Notes under the pieces: generated by a model
Databases searched by the model: none
What the model was told of the DNA's origin: nothing
The model's input: the letters and a program-made list of their open reading frames with translations, nothing else
Origin: AP-15 sp963814865
GTDB taxonomy: Bacteria; Pseudomonadota; Alphaproteobacteria; ATCC43930; CGMCC-115725
DNA length: 64,000 bases
Assembly (NCBI GenBank): GCA_963814865.1
Contig: CAWFEN010000010.1
Coordinates: forward strand, 1 to 64,000
Direction: 5' to 3'
Program-made: the position numbers and the translations under genes
Shown here: in pieces, positions 42,704-51,345 of the stretch
Position numbering within the stretch: the first letter of the stretch is position 1
How the letters are laid out: every line of letters starts with the position of its first letter

Positions 42704-43312
42704 ATGCCCGAAGCCGAACATATCGATCGGCGCCGCGCGGCGTTGATCGCGTATGACGTCTGCCGGCGGGCACTCGCTCCGTCGGACCCGGCGCGCAAGG
42801 CCGCGATGCGCCCGGTGCTCGAGGCTTGGGTGCGGATCATCGCGGCGGCGCGCGCGGCGGGCCTGCCGGTCATCTACACGACGCCGGTCAGCCGCGCCGA
42901 CGGCGCCGATGTCGTCTTGCTGCCGACCGACCTGTCGGCCGAGACCGGCGTGCCATCGCTGACCAACGCCATCGAGGGCACGGCGGAGGCCGGCTTCCCG
43001 GACGAGATCGCGCCATCGCCGGCGGATTATGTCTTTCTGAAGCGGCGGCCGAGCGCCTTCTACGGGACGGGGGTTGCCGAGCTGCTGCACATGCTGCGCC
43101 GCGACACGATCCTCATCGGCGGCGGCGCCACCAATCGCGGCGTCGAGACCAGCGTGCGCGAGGCCTTCAACCTCGACCTCGCCGCCATTGTCGTGCGCGA
43201 ATGCTGCTGGAGCGGCGACGCTGCCGCGCATGCCTACAGCCTCGACAAGGCGATGAAAATGTATGCGCGCATCCGAAGCCTCGATCAGGTCATGGCGATG
43301 CTGCGGGAATGA
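42704..43312 (+). CDS. Isochorismatase-fold protein lacking the catalytic cysteine
   Basis: The 202-residue protein has the cysteine-hydrolase fold: RRAALIAYDVCRRALAPSDP with the Asp, the lysine region DYVFLKRRPSAFYGTGVAEL, and the nucleophile loop DTILIGGGATNRGVETSVRE. In active enzymes that loop reads T-x-x-C-V-x-x-T; here Gly stands where Cys is expected. The rest of the fold is intact (DLAAIVVRECC, HAYSLDKAMKMYARI). It may therefore be non-catalytic or use another residue. A GAGGAGG ribosome site precedes the ATG. It is upstream of, and probably cotranscribed with, an FAD oxidoreductase. Confidence 0.8.
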   Translation: MPEAEHIDRRRAALIAYDVCRRALAPSDPARKAAMRPVLEAWVRIIAAARAAGLPVIYTTPVSRADGADVVLLPTDLSAETGVPSLTNAIEGTAEAGFPDEIAPSPADYVFLKRRPSAFYGTGVAELLHMLRRDTILIGGGATNRGVETSVREAFNLDLAAIVVRECCWSGDAAAHAYSLDKAMKMYARIRSLDQVMAMLRE

Positions 43313-43424
43313 GATGTCGGGACGCGACCCGGCCGGGACCGCGCGCAAAGAGCCGGTGCGATCGGGAAGATCGGCCCGAAATCCGTCGCGTACGCCAATC
43401 CGTGCTGAAGCAAGGGGGCCACAG

Positions 43425-44523
43425 ATGATCAAGGCGATCGTGATCGGTGCCGGCGTGATGGGCGCCTCGGTGGCGTACCGGCTGGCCCAGGCCGGTGCCT
43501 CTGTGACGGTGCTGGAAGCAACGCGCGTCGGCGGCGGCACCTCGGGCGTCAGCTTCGCCTGGACCAACGCGCATAACAAGCCGCCGAAGCCATATCACGA
43601 TCTGAATGTCGCCGGCATGAAGGCGCATGCGGCGCTGGCCGACGAGTTCGGCGCCACGCCGTGGTGGCATGGCGGCGGCAGTCTCGAATGGGAGGCCGAG
43701 CCCGATCGCGCGGCGCAGCGTGAAAACATCGAGCGGCTGCGGTCCTGGGGTTACGCCGCGGAGTGGATCACCTTGCGCGAGGCGCAGGAACTAGAGCCGG
43801 ATATCGATCCGGTTGATGATCGGCGACGCGCCGGTGGCGTTGTTCCCGGAAGAGGGCTGGCTCGACCCGGTAGTCTACGCGCATGCCATGCTGTCCGCCG
43901 CACGGCGCCGCCATGGCGCGAAGATCATCTGCGGCGCCAGGGTCGTAGACCTGATCATGGCCGGCGATCGCGTGACCGGCGTCCGCGTCGCCGACGGCAC
44001 GCAATACGAGGCCGACACCGTCGTGAACTGCGCCGGCCGCTGGACCAACGAGGCAACCCGCGATGCCGGCCTGCACTTGCCGCTCGCGCCGACCGTGGGG
44101 TTCCTGGTGTTCACGCCTCCGGTCGCCGCCAGCTTGAGCCGGGTGGTCCGCACCCCGCTCATCGACGTGCGCCCCGATGGCGCCGGGCGTCTGATGCTGA
44201 TAGCGGATACCACGCTGAGCTTCGACGCGAGGCTCAGCCCGGCGATGCCGGAGGCGCGCGATTGGGTGCGGCGCGCCCGGCAGCTCTTGCCCTCGATCGG
44301 CGAGGTCGAACCGGAGGCGGTGCGCATCGCCATCCGGCCGATCCCCGGCGACCATCTGTCCGCGATCGGACCGATGCCGCGGGTTTCCGGCTATTACATC
44401 GCCATCACCCATAGCGGCGTGACGATGTCGCCGTTTCTCGGCGCGGCGGTGGCCGACGAGATCGTAAGCGGACGGCACAGGGCCGAGCTCGCCGATTTCC
44501 GCCCGGCGCGTTTCTTTAATTGA
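43425..44523 (+). CDS. FAD-dependent oxidoreductase, DAO (glycine oxidase-like) family, one frameshift
   Basis: The start is ATG 43425 (MIKAIVIGAGVMGASVAYRL) with the G-x-G-x-x-G FAD motif and LEATRVGGGTSGVSFAWTNA. The frame breaks near 43812 and continues as GDAPVALFPEEGWLDPVVYA, AKIICGARVVDLIMAGDRVT and DTVVNCAGRWTNEATRDAG. The C-terminal part has RPIPGDHLSAIGPMPRVSGY and ITHSGVTMSPFLGAAVADEI, the usual FAD-binding end. Full length is about 365 residues, so the break is probably an error rather than truncation. Family members oxidise amines and amino acids. It may work with the preceding isochorismatase-fold protein and NIPSNAP. Confidence 0.8.
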
Positions 44524-44534
44524 GCCAATTTCCG

Positions 44535-44898
44535 TCAACCGGCGTCGCGATAAAGCTTTGGGCGCGCGCGCACCGGATCCAACAGCGACCAGTCGCCTTG
44601 CTCCACCTCGAAGCCCTTGGGAAACGGCGGCCTCGGTTCCATGCCCAGCGACCGCATGACCCGGTCGTCTCGGTAATAGCATTGCAACGACACCCATTCG
44701 CCGATCAAGATCGCCAATTTCAACGGCGTCGGCGGCGGCAGCCTCCCAATCGCGAGCGGTGCAGGGATATTCGGACGGCTTCAGCCAATCGCCCTGCTCG
44801 AGGCAGAGGATGTGCATCTTCGTCTCGGCCAGGCTCCAGGCCACGGCCGCGCCGGCGGCCCCGGCGCCGATGATCAGGACGTCAACCGGGCTGGTCAT
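44535..44898 (-). pseudogene. Truncated FAD-binding (GMC-like) oxidoreductase
   Basis: From ATG 44898 the sequence reads VDVLIIGAGAAGAAVAWSLA, LCLEQGDWLKPSEYP and CTARDWEAAAADA, the beginning of a GMC/gluconate-dehydrogenase-type flavoprotein. After a frame change near 44722 another 60 codons (LAILIGEWVSLQCYYRDDRV ... RARPKLYRDAG) end at 44535. The latter is not the expected continuation, and the protein is about one fifth of the normal 530 residues. It converges on the FAD oxidoreductase at 43425-44523. It is most simply a deletion remnant. Confidence 0.6.
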
Positions 44899-45147
44899 GC
44901 GAAGCGGTCCCGCTTGACAGGCGCAGCCGCAATCAACGGGGTGCGGGTGGGGTTGTCAATCGCGCGCTGTTATCTCTTGCGGCAGTCCGCCGTGACGAGC
45001 GAACTCGCCTGCGGCGCCGAAGGCGGCTGGCGGCGGGCCGATGCGAGCCCACAAGGCTGGCTGCCGCGAGGTATGGTATGATGCTCGCGATAGGCGCCAG
45101 CGGGCCAGGGCACGATGGCGCCGCGACCCGTAACGGAGGGAATTCGG

Positions 45148-45681
45148 ATGATCCATCACGTCTCGATCCCGGCGCGTGAGCCGCAGCATGTGGCCGAGGT
45201 GTTGGCCGAGCTCATGGGCGGCAGGTGCTTTCCGTTCGGCCCGCTCGAAGGCGCCTTCATGGCGGCGAGCGGCGACGCGCACGGCACGATGATCGAGGTC
45301 TATCCGGAGCGCGCGACGCTCGACATCCCGGACCGCGACGATCAGGTCGTGTTCGGCGAAAACCAGTCGCCGCCACACACCTGGCCGTTCCACGTCCTGC
45401 TGTCGGTGCCGCGCGAGCCGGAAGAGGTCGAGAGGATCGGCGCCCGCGAGGGCTGGCGTGCCAAGACCTTCGGCCGCGGCATGCAGGGGCGCAAGCCGTT
45501 CTTCCACGTCATCGAATTCTGGCTGGAAAACCGGCTGATGATCGAGGTCGTGCCGCCGGCGATGGCACGGGAATACGAGGAATTTCTGCAGGGCGCCCAG
45601 AATTCGATGATGAGCGATCCCGAATCGCTGCGCCTGATGCGGGCGACCCATTTGAAAGAGCCGGCGAGAGCGCCAGCCTGA
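45148..45681 (+). CDS. VOC (glyoxalase-like) family protein
   Basis: The 177-residue protein is started at ATG 45148 (MIHHVSIPAREPQHVAEVLA), behind GGAGGG; an upstream ATG at 45115 adds unrelated residues. The vicinal-oxygen-chelate beginning is clear (metal His in IHHVSIPA). Then come FPFGPLEGAFMAASGDAHGT and MIEVYPERATLDIPDRDDQV, and the second half HTWPFHVLLSVPREPEEVER with GRKPFFHVIEFWLENRLMIE. The reaction is unknown; these folds include dioxygenases, isomerases and resistance proteins. It is followed by an amidohydrolase remnant in the same direction. Confidence 0.75.
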   Translation: MIHHVSIPAREPQHVAEVLAELMGGRCFPFGPLEGAFMAASGDAHGTMIEVYPERATLDIPDRDDQVVFGENQSPPHTWPFHVLLSVPREPEEVERIGAREGWRAKTFGRGMQGRKPFFHVIEFWLENRLMIEVVPPAMAREYEEFLQGAQNSMMSDPESLRLMRATHLKEPARAPA

Positions 45682-45725
45682 CAAAGCGTCAAAGGTGCTG
45701 CCCGCGATCACACGAGAGAAAGGAG

Positions 45726-46270
45726 ATGGCGATGCTGCCTCTGGTTCTCTCGTCCAACTCTCACGTGTTCGAACCGCCCGATCTGCGGCAGACCCGCATC
45801 GATAGGCGTTCCGAAATCGTGCGCCGCGGATCGAGCGGATCGGCGGTGCCGACCAATCGTGGTCGAAAGGGACCAGATCCTCGCCGGGATCGGCCTGATC
45901 TCGCACGCCGGCGCGCGGTTCGAGGCCCCGAGACCACTCCGCCGACGGCCGCTTCGAAGACGTGCGCCGGGCGCTCGACATGCCGCTGAGCCTGCAACGC
46001 GACGGCAGGGCGGGATTCGCGGGCCGGCGACAAGACCTTGCGCGACGCCAGTAGCCGCGCGACAAAGGCGTTCTATCCGGCATTGTCGCTGTGCGATTTA
46101 TCTTCTCCGGCGTCTTCGAGCGCCATCCCCGCCTGACCCTGGCGATCGTCGAGTTCGAGCTGGCCTGGGCGCTCCACCTGCTCTCGACCATGGACCACAC
46201 CTACCGCGAGCGCCGCGGCGAGGCGATCTGCCGGTTCGAGGCCTGCCCTCGCGAAGGCCACGAGGCAGCG
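45726..46270 (+). pseudogene. Amidohydrolase-2 family remnant with internal deletion
   Basis: The beginning, MLPLVLSSNSHVFEPPDL and RTRIDRRFRDRAP-like sequence with VERDQILAGIGLISHAGARF, is the N-terminus of an amidohydrolase whose metal site starts D/N-S-H-V-F-E-P. About 45980 the match is lost. The sequence resumes near 46085 with RFIFSGVFERHPRLTLAIVE and FELAWALHLLSTMDHTYRER, which in intact relatives lies some 150 residues further on. Frames also shift between. The gene is therefore broken by deletion as well as by frame changes. It follows the VOC gene. Confidence 0.75.
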
Positions 46271-46303
46271 CACCCGCGATGGCCGTAAACTATCGCGATA
46301 GCG

Positions 46304-46891
46304 TCAAATGCCGCATTCGCCGCCGATCCGTCCTCGATTAAAGGCATCGACGATTAACGCAACGTCAGTGAGAACAGCATTGTCATAACAAAAATGCTCG
46401 CGAACAATTAAGTTGACAACTATTTCCGTGAATTCCTTCAGGTGTTCAAAATATTCGGTATCTTCACCAGCATCGAACTTACCAAGTTCTGTCGCTGCCA
46501 GGATCGTATCGACATCATTGTGGGCGGCCAACTTGTTCCTTGGGGGTTTCATCTTTTTCACGAATGGCAACATCTTATCGCGTAGCTCGGTAAGCTGCGC
46601 CTCGGTGCCAACATCCCAATCCCCACATTCGATCATGTAATTGACCGAGAGGTTATGCTGCCCTGGCTTGCCTGCCGGATCGTGGAGCTTTGCGACCTGC
46701 TGCATCCAATACTCCTGAAGGACGACGCTGAGCCGCAGGAAGAAGTGCTCGTAATGCGGCTGCTGAAAGGCCGGCAGATTGGACTCGTTGTCAAACAGGC
46801 ATTTCCGGGTTTGCCATGACTGATGGGCCCATATGCATTGCTGTTCGAACTGTTTGACGATCTCTTGAAAATGCTGAGGCACTGCGGGCAT
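46304..46891 (-). CDS. HEPN-domain protein, AbiU2-like
   Basis: The 195-residue protein starts at ATG 46891 (MPAVPQHFQEIVKQFEQQCI). It is helical and carries the HEPN RNase motif R-x5-H as PPRNKLAAHND (Arg118 and His124). The surrounding sequence (YWMQQVAKLHDPAGKPGQHN, LSVNYMIECGDW, GKFDAGEDTEYFEHLKEFTE) resembles the HEPN domain of the AbiU2 phage-abortive-infection family. HEPN proteins of this sort are RNA cutters active in phage defence or toxin-antitoxin pairs. No antitoxin-like gene is adjacent. Composition is lower in GC than its surroundings, which fits acquisition by transfer. Confidence 0.65.
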   Translation of the reverse strand: MPAVPQHFQEIVKQFEQQCIWAHQSWQTRKCLFDNESNLPAFQQPHYEHFFLRLSVVLQEYWMQQVAKLHDPAGKPGQHNLSVNYMIECGDWDVGTEAQLTELRDKMLPFVKKMKPPRNKLAAHNDVDTILAATELGKFDAGEDTEYFEHLKEFTEIVVNLIVREHFCYDNAVLTDVALIVDAFNRGRIGGECGI

Positions 46892-46964
46892 CCACTTTTT
46901 AGATGTCACTTCTTGGGAAAAGCCCGCGGTGCGACTGACCGCCCCTGCTTGACGACATAAAAAA

Positions 46965-47933
46965 TCAGTTTGGCAGCCAGGCCGCGGCCCGGATTTCGCC
47001 GAATTCGCGCGGGATCTTGCGCCACGACGCGCCGGCATCCTCGGTGACGTAGACCTCGCCGAACAGGCTGAACGCGACGATGCGGTTGGGGTCGGCGGGA
47101 TGCGTGGCAAGGCCCCATACGGTGGCATTGGGCTGGGTCGGAAGCGGCAGGATCTCCCAGGTTTCGCCGAAATTCGTGGTGCGGAGCACGTGCCCCTTTT
47201 CGCCCGTGGTTGTCTCACCGCACCCGGCGAACAGCACACGAGGATCATCGGCTTTGACCGCCATGCCGCGGGCATAGGGCAGCGGCCATTTCTCCCTGAT
47301 GCCCAGGGGCTCCCAGGTGTCGCCCAGATCATCGCTGACAAACATTTCGCGCGCGGTGCTGGCATATACGCGCTTGGGCTGTGTCGCCGCGATCGTCACG
47401 GCGTGAATGTCCGGGTCGTACAACCCTCCCTTGAGGTGCGTCCAGCTGTCCCCGCCGTCGCGGCTGCGGAAGACGCCGTCGATTTCCACCCCGGCCCAGA
47501 CCAACCGATGATCGTCGGGGTCGACGACGACGCTGGTCACGAAAGGCGTGCCGATCGAGCATTCGCGGGCGAGGTCTAAGGCCAATTTCTGCCATTGCCG
47601 TCCGCCGTCGCGCGAGCGATAGAGCCCGGCCGGGCGCGTGCCGGCAAAGAGAATATCGGGATCGACCGGGTCGATGGCGAGCGACCAGATCGTCGGCAGA
47701 GCCCCATCGGCGCCGATGCGCTCCCACCGTGCCCCGCCATCGCGGCTCGCGAACAAGCCGGTATCTCCACCGGCGAGAACGGTACGCGTCTCTATGGGAT
47801 GGGCGGCCAGCGCCTGGACGCGGCTGTTGAGCGGGAACGGGGCGCGATGACGTGTCCATGAATTTCCGGCATCCGGGCTGTGCCACACACCCCAGCCGGC
47901 CGTTCCAAGACAGATACTATAGTCCGCCGCCAT
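46965..47933 (-). CDS. BNR/Asp-box beta-propeller protein
   Basis: The 322-residue protein has seven clear Asp-box motifs (S/T-x-D-x-G-x-x-W): SPDAGNSW, SRDGGARW, SRDGGRQW, SRDGGDSW, SDDLGDTW, TTNFGETW (variant) and TEDAGASW. This predicts a seven-bladed propeller of the sialidase/VPS10-like group. No signal peptide is seen at the start MAADYSICLGTAGWGVWHSP. Cytoplasmic bacterial members are of unknown role and are often beside catabolic enzymes, as here, with an amidohydrolase upstream in the same direction. A catalytic glycosidase role is not supported because the sialidase active-site Arg triad is not evident. Confidence 0.8.
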   Translation of the reverse strand: MAADYSICLGTAGWGVWHSPDAGNSWTRHRAPFPLNSRVQALAAHPIETRTVLAGGDTGLFASRDGGARWERIGADGALPTIWSLAIDPVDPDILFAGTRPAGLYRSRDGGRQWQKLALDLARECSIGTPFVTSVVVDPDDHRLVWAGVEIDGVFRSRDGGDSWTHLKGGLYDPDIHAVTIAATQPKRVYASTAREMFVSDDLGDTWEPLGIREKWPLPYARGMAVKADDPRVLFAGCGETTTGEKGHVLRTTNFGETWEILPLPTQPNATVWGLATHPADPNRIVAFSLFGEVYVTEDAGASWRKIPREFGEIRAAAWLPN

Positions 47934-47972
47934 ACGCCGCCTCCCTCATCCTGATAGACCCACAAAGGAGCA

Positions 47973-48815
47973 CTAACCTCTCTTCGGCGACCAGCCATAA
48001 GCCTTGGCGCAGGCGCCGCCCATCAGCATCGCCCGCTCGGTGTCGCTCAGGCGGCCGGTCTTCAGGAAGGGCTCGACGGCCTGCTCGTAATTGACGACGG
48101 CGAACGCGCGCGTCCAGTCCGTGCCCCACAGGCAACGATCGAAACCCCAGGCATCGAACACGCGGGCCAGCGGGTCCCAGATGTCCGGGAACGGATACGG
48201 CTCGCGGGACAATGTGCAGGCGCCGCTGACCTTGATCACCGCGTTCGGGCGTCTGGCGAGCTCCAGCACCTTCGGGAGATCGGCCCAGGGCTGCGGCGGG
48301 GCGGGCGGCACGCGCGGCTGCAGGATGCCGAGATGGTCGATGATGAACCGCGTGTCGGGATGGCGATCGATCAGCGCAGTGCCCGCGTCCAGATTGCCCC
48401 AGAACAGGACGTTGACCGGAAAATCATGGCGCGCGGCGGCACGTGCGATCCGGTCGAGGCCCGGGTCGTCCGGCGCGCGGTTCGCCTCTTTCGTCAGCAT
48501 GATGCGGATGCCGACCGTGCCCGGAATCTTCTTCCAGTCGGCGATGGTTTCGGCCACCGCCGGATCGTCCGGGTTTACCGGCTTGACGATGGCGAACCGG
48601 CCGGGATGGGCCTGCTGCACTTCCACCGCATAGCTGGCGTCGTATTGGTATATCGAAAAGGCGGAGATGAAGATCGCGCCGTCGATGCCGAGCTTGTCCA
48701 TCGCCGCCACCATCTCGTCACCGGTGACGTGAGCGGGCCAGTTCGGCACACTGTGCCATGGTCGCTTTGGCGTGTTCGCCTCATACACGTGGACCTGGGA
48801 GTCGATGATAGCCAT
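47973..48815 (-). CDS. Amidohydrolase-2 family metal-dependent hydrolase
   Basis: The 280-residue protein is started at ATG 48815 (MAIIDSQVHVYEANTPKRPW); the frame extends further upstream but without similarity. It has the D-x-H-x-H-like beginning as IDSQVHVYE, the middle HDFPVNVLFWGNLDAG and DTRFIIDHLGILQPRVPPAP, and the C-terminal metal and catalytic site FDRCLWGTDWTRAFAVVNYE (W-G-T/S-D-W). Family members hydrolyse lactones or decarboxylate aromatic acids. It is upstream of the BNR propeller gene. A second, truncated relative begins on the other strand at 48925. Confidence 0.85.
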   Translation of the reverse strand: MAIIDSQVHVYEANTPKRPWHSVPNWPAHVTGDEMVAAMDKLGIDGAIFISAFSIYQYDASYAVEVQQAHPGRFAIVKPVNPDDPAVAETIADWKKIPGTVGIRIMLTKEANRAPDDPGLDRIARAAARHDFPVNVLFWGNLDAGTALIDRHPDTRFIIDHLGILQPRVPPAPPQPWADLPKVLELARRPNAVIKVSGACTLSREPYPFPDIWDPLARVFDAWGFDRCLWGTDWTRAFAVVNYEQAVEPFLKTGRLSDTERAMLMGGACAKAYGWSPKRG

Positions 48816-48924
48816 CGGGGCAGCTCCTGTGCGAAGGGAGACCGGTATCGCAACAGGTTGCACCTGTCTTGTCCAGACCCCTGGATGGGGCATCTGAATA
48901 TTTTCGGATAAAAGGATACGCCAG

Positions 48925-49092
48925 ATGCCGCTCGTCGATGGCCAGATTCACCTCTGGGATAAGGGGACGCCGTCCCCGCCGCATCGTCAGGCGCCGTACG
49001 CCGCAGAGCGAGCGATCGCCGCCACGGATCAAGCCGGTACGGCAATGCGGTCGGGAAGGCGGCGCTCGCGGGATTGCCTTCTTATCCGATAG
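48925..49092 (+). pseudogene. First 40 codons of another amidohydrolase
   Basis: The open frame reads MPLVDGQIHLWDKGTPSPPH and RQAPYAAERAIAATDQAG, the typical start of amidohydrolases with D-x-Q-x-H-x-W. After that the sequence becomes unrelated and stops at TAG. An intact enzyme would be about 280 residues. It may be the remainder of a deleted gene. Confidence 0.6.
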
Positions 49093-49129
49093 GCATTGCG
49101 GATTGTCAGGAAGACCGTATGTTTGCACG

Positions 49130-49143
49130 GTATTTTAAAATAC
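49130..49143. promoter_or_regulatory. Perfect palindrome before the Rrf2 regulator, candidate operator
   Basis: GTATTTTAAAATAC is a 14-base perfect palindrome, strikingly A/T-rich in GC-rich DNA, 15 bases before the regulator ATG. Rrf2 proteins usually repress themselves at such sites. A related imperfect palindrome lies at 49858-49883, before the next open frame. Confidence 0.5.
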
Positions 49144-49158
49144 AGGTCTCGACGACTG

Positions 49159-49713
49159 ATGCTCTCGCAAAAAGCCAAATACGCGCTTCGCGCCCTCCTC
49201 GTGCTGGCGGCCCGTGCCGACGATGAACCGGTGCACATCGCCGAGATTGCGACATCGGAAAACATCTCGAGAAAGTTTCTCGAGGCGACCCTGTTGGAGT
49301 TGCGCAAACATGGGATTCTGGCGAGCCGCCGCGGACAGCACGGCGGCTACCGTTTGGCGCGACCGGCCGACCAGATATCGTTCGGCGAGGTCATCCGCAT
49401 CATCGACGGTCCGCTCGCACCCCTCCCCTGCGCCAGCGTCACCGCCTTTCAACTGTGCTCGGATTGCGCAGATCCGAAAACCTGTTCGATCCGCTGGCTG
49501 CTGCAGAAGGTCCGCGACGCGACCGCCGGAGTGCTGGACGAGTGCACCCTGGCCGATACCCTGGGCAAACGGCCTGCCGCGCACCGGGCAGGGGATCTGA
49601 GCAAGGCCGCATCGAAAATTCGTGCGGCCCGGCGCCCTTCGACCTACGCCGAACAGTCGTCGCCTTCGGCGCCCGATGGCGCCGGTCACCGCCACAAGAC
49701 AACGGAAGGCTGA
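49159..49713 (+). CDS. Rrf2-family regulator with a cysteine cluster
   Basis: The 184-residue protein is started at ATG 49159 (MLSQKAKYALRALLVLAARA). The N-terminal winged helix is VHIAEIATSENISRKFLEAT and LELRKHGILASRRGQHGGYR. Four cysteines, Cys91, Cys100, Cys103 and Cys109, are placed like those that hold an iron-sulfur cluster in IscR, NsrR and RirA. The C-terminal 60 residues are extended and basic. It probably senses iron, nitric oxide or redox state and binds the palindrome immediately upstream. No iron-sulfur assembly genes are near, so its targets are unknown. Confidence 0.8.
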   Translation: MLSQKAKYALRALLVLAARADDEPVHIAEIATSENISRKFLEATLLELRKHGILASRRGQHGGYRLARPADQISFGEVIRIIDGPLAPLPCASVTAFQLCSDCADPKTCSIRWLLQKVRDATAGVLDECTLADTLGKRPAAHRAGDLSKAASKIRAARRPSTYAEQSSPSAPDGAGHRHKTTEG

Positions 49714-50371
49714 GACCGGCGTCGATGTCGTGCTTCACACCTCGCATGGCGGGTCCGCTGCGCCGGCGCGGGCCGTCATCGACGGGCTCGAAGCCGATGT
49801 CGTCCGGACCACTCGAAACCGGGCGATACAGCAGCTTGACAGCCCAAAAAAATGCTCCATATTCCTATTCTGTCGATAGGATATTGGGAAACGTGATGAA
49901 GCCCCCACGACGGTCGAAGCGGCGGCACGCCTGGAAGCGGACCAATCAAGTCAGACCGATCGCCTGCGAGACGGTCAACGAGGTCCCGACGCGGGGCTTG
50001 TGGCGCAGCGTCGCCTACCGGCTCTCGGCTCGGCTGGCGCGGGGCTGTCACCTGCTTTCTCATGGGCTGCTCGGGCTCGCCGACGAATTTTTGCCCCGAG
50101 ATCAGCCCGCCCCGAGATCGACCCTTGAGAATGGAGGGGACATGTCGTTGTCGGCCGGCGACCTCCGGAAGTTCCGCGATGTGGCGGCGGGAGGTCGTCC
50201 CGGGATAGGCGGCCGGCGCTCGGCACCCGCAAACGAAAGGCTCGAATGCCAGCCGGATCTTTCATTATCTTACTATTCCTACAGGCTGTCGGAGCTCACG
50301 CTGATCCTGGCACATGATCCGGACGGCCTTTCCCCGCCTCGCAGCCCTGCCAACGTCGCCAGCGGTGGTGG
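49714..50371. other. Accessory stretch with one weak open frame
   Basis: An imperfect palindrome (ATATTCCTAT ... ATAGGATAT, 49858-49883) precedes an ATG at 49896 that opens a 182-codon plus-strand frame (MKPPRRSKRRHAWKRTNQVR ... 50444). The beginning is basic and the tail runs out of frame through the IS630 remnant, so at most the first 100 codons could be a real gene. I recognise no family. The rest shows nothing I can support. Confidence 0.3.
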
Positions 50372-50545
50372 ATGGAAAACCGCGTCGCTCGGCTCGAAGG
50401 ATTGCTCGAGGCCAACAGCAAGCGGCCGTCACGCGAGCGGCTGACGCTGCAGACCGCCATCAACCGCTTCGTCGCTCAAACCAACGACAAGCCCGAACCG
50501 TTCGTCCGGACCAAATCCGCCGACGCCATCCTCGCCGCCGTCTAG
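50372..50545 (+). mobile_element. IS630-family transposase, C-terminal remnant
   Basis: Codons read RLTLQTAINRFVAQTNDKPE then PFVRTKSADAILAAV, the last ~40 residues of IS630 transposases, which end with F-V-W-T-(A)-x-x-D-x-I-x-A-V. Nothing upstream matches the catalytic D-D-E part. No terminal inverted repeats are seen. Confidence 0.7.
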
Positions 50546-50641
50546 CCGGGAGGCAAGCGTTAGACGGAACTTTACCCCTCCCAACCGAACCAAAGCTTCT
50601 GATCGCACGGGTTTGCGCGGGGGCGAGCGAGCGGTTTACGA

Positions 50642-50848
50642 CTACAGATCGGCCGCCGGCGAGACCTCGATCAGTTGGAAGACGCCGCAGGCCTCGATGC
50701 CAACCAAACACGGCGACAGAGCCTGGAAAAACGCCAGCACTTCCGCCCGTCGTAGCTGCCGCCGCAACACTGCCTTGCCAGCGGCATCGACGCCGTGCAC
50801 CTGGAAGACGCGCTTGGCGATGTCCAAACCAACAATGGTAATCCTCAT
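50642..50848 (-). mobile_element. IS110-family transposase, N-terminal remnant
   Basis: From ATG 50848 the frame reads MRITIVGLDIAKRVFQVHGV, DAAGKAVLRRQLRRAEVLAF and LSPCLVGIEACG, the DEDD-type N-terminal domain of IS110 transposases with its first catalytic Asp in GLDIAK and Glu in IEACG. It then diverges into unrelated residues and stops. The C-terminal serine-dependent domain is missing, so it is inactive. Confidence 0.75.
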
Positions 50849-51345
50849 GGTGGACGGCTCCTCGGCTCGTTGCACTTAACGGCCGAGCTTGGCACAGTGA
50901 TGCCGCCAGGGTCGTAGCTGAAGTTGCAAGCTTCGGTGTCGAAAGGGGGACCGAACGGGCATCCATCAGGATGCGCGGTTGGCCCGGTATAGCGTTCCGA
51001 GGCTGGTCGTGACGCTGACTACGCGGCCCCAGCCCTGGCGCATCATTTCGGGCACGACGGCGTTCGCGAGCGCCAACGGAGGGGTGGATGGACCGCGACA
51101 AATCGGCGTCACCGATCGGGTATGATCTCCCGAAACCTGAGCGGGCGCTGCCAGTAATCCGCACGGATTGCACCCGGGCCGATCCCGCATTGCAGTCCAG
51201 GATACCGGTGCTCTGCCACTGAGCTGTGGCAGCCTGCGGTCGGGAGCGGCCGTCGAGAAGCCGCGACCGAATACATGATGGCCCGCCGGTTGGCAAAGCG
51301 GGCAGGATGCTTGACAGCGGCGCCGGCCTTTTGTTGCATCGCGGC
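50849..51345. other. Gap between IS remnants and the murA cluster, with a tRNA-like structure
   Basis: No gene is supported. On the minus strand, 51233-51147 starts GCTGCCA and ends TGGCAGC (7-base acceptor-like pairing) and has GCTCAGTGGCAGAGC, a canonical D-arm. The anticodon and T arms do not fold properly, so it is at best a decayed tRNA. The plus-strand frame here is not credible until the gene at 51346. Confidence 0.35.

Noticed and set aside
49896..50444. 182-codon protein after the Rrf2 regulator
   Set aside because: The frame runs through the IS630 remnant out of frame, and only the first half is protein-like. It is listed as weak within the intergenic entry.
51147..51233. tRNA gene on the minus strand
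   Set aside because: Acceptor pairing and D-arm are right, but no 5-base anticodon stem with a 7-base loop and no T-arm can be folded. It is kept only as a possible relic.
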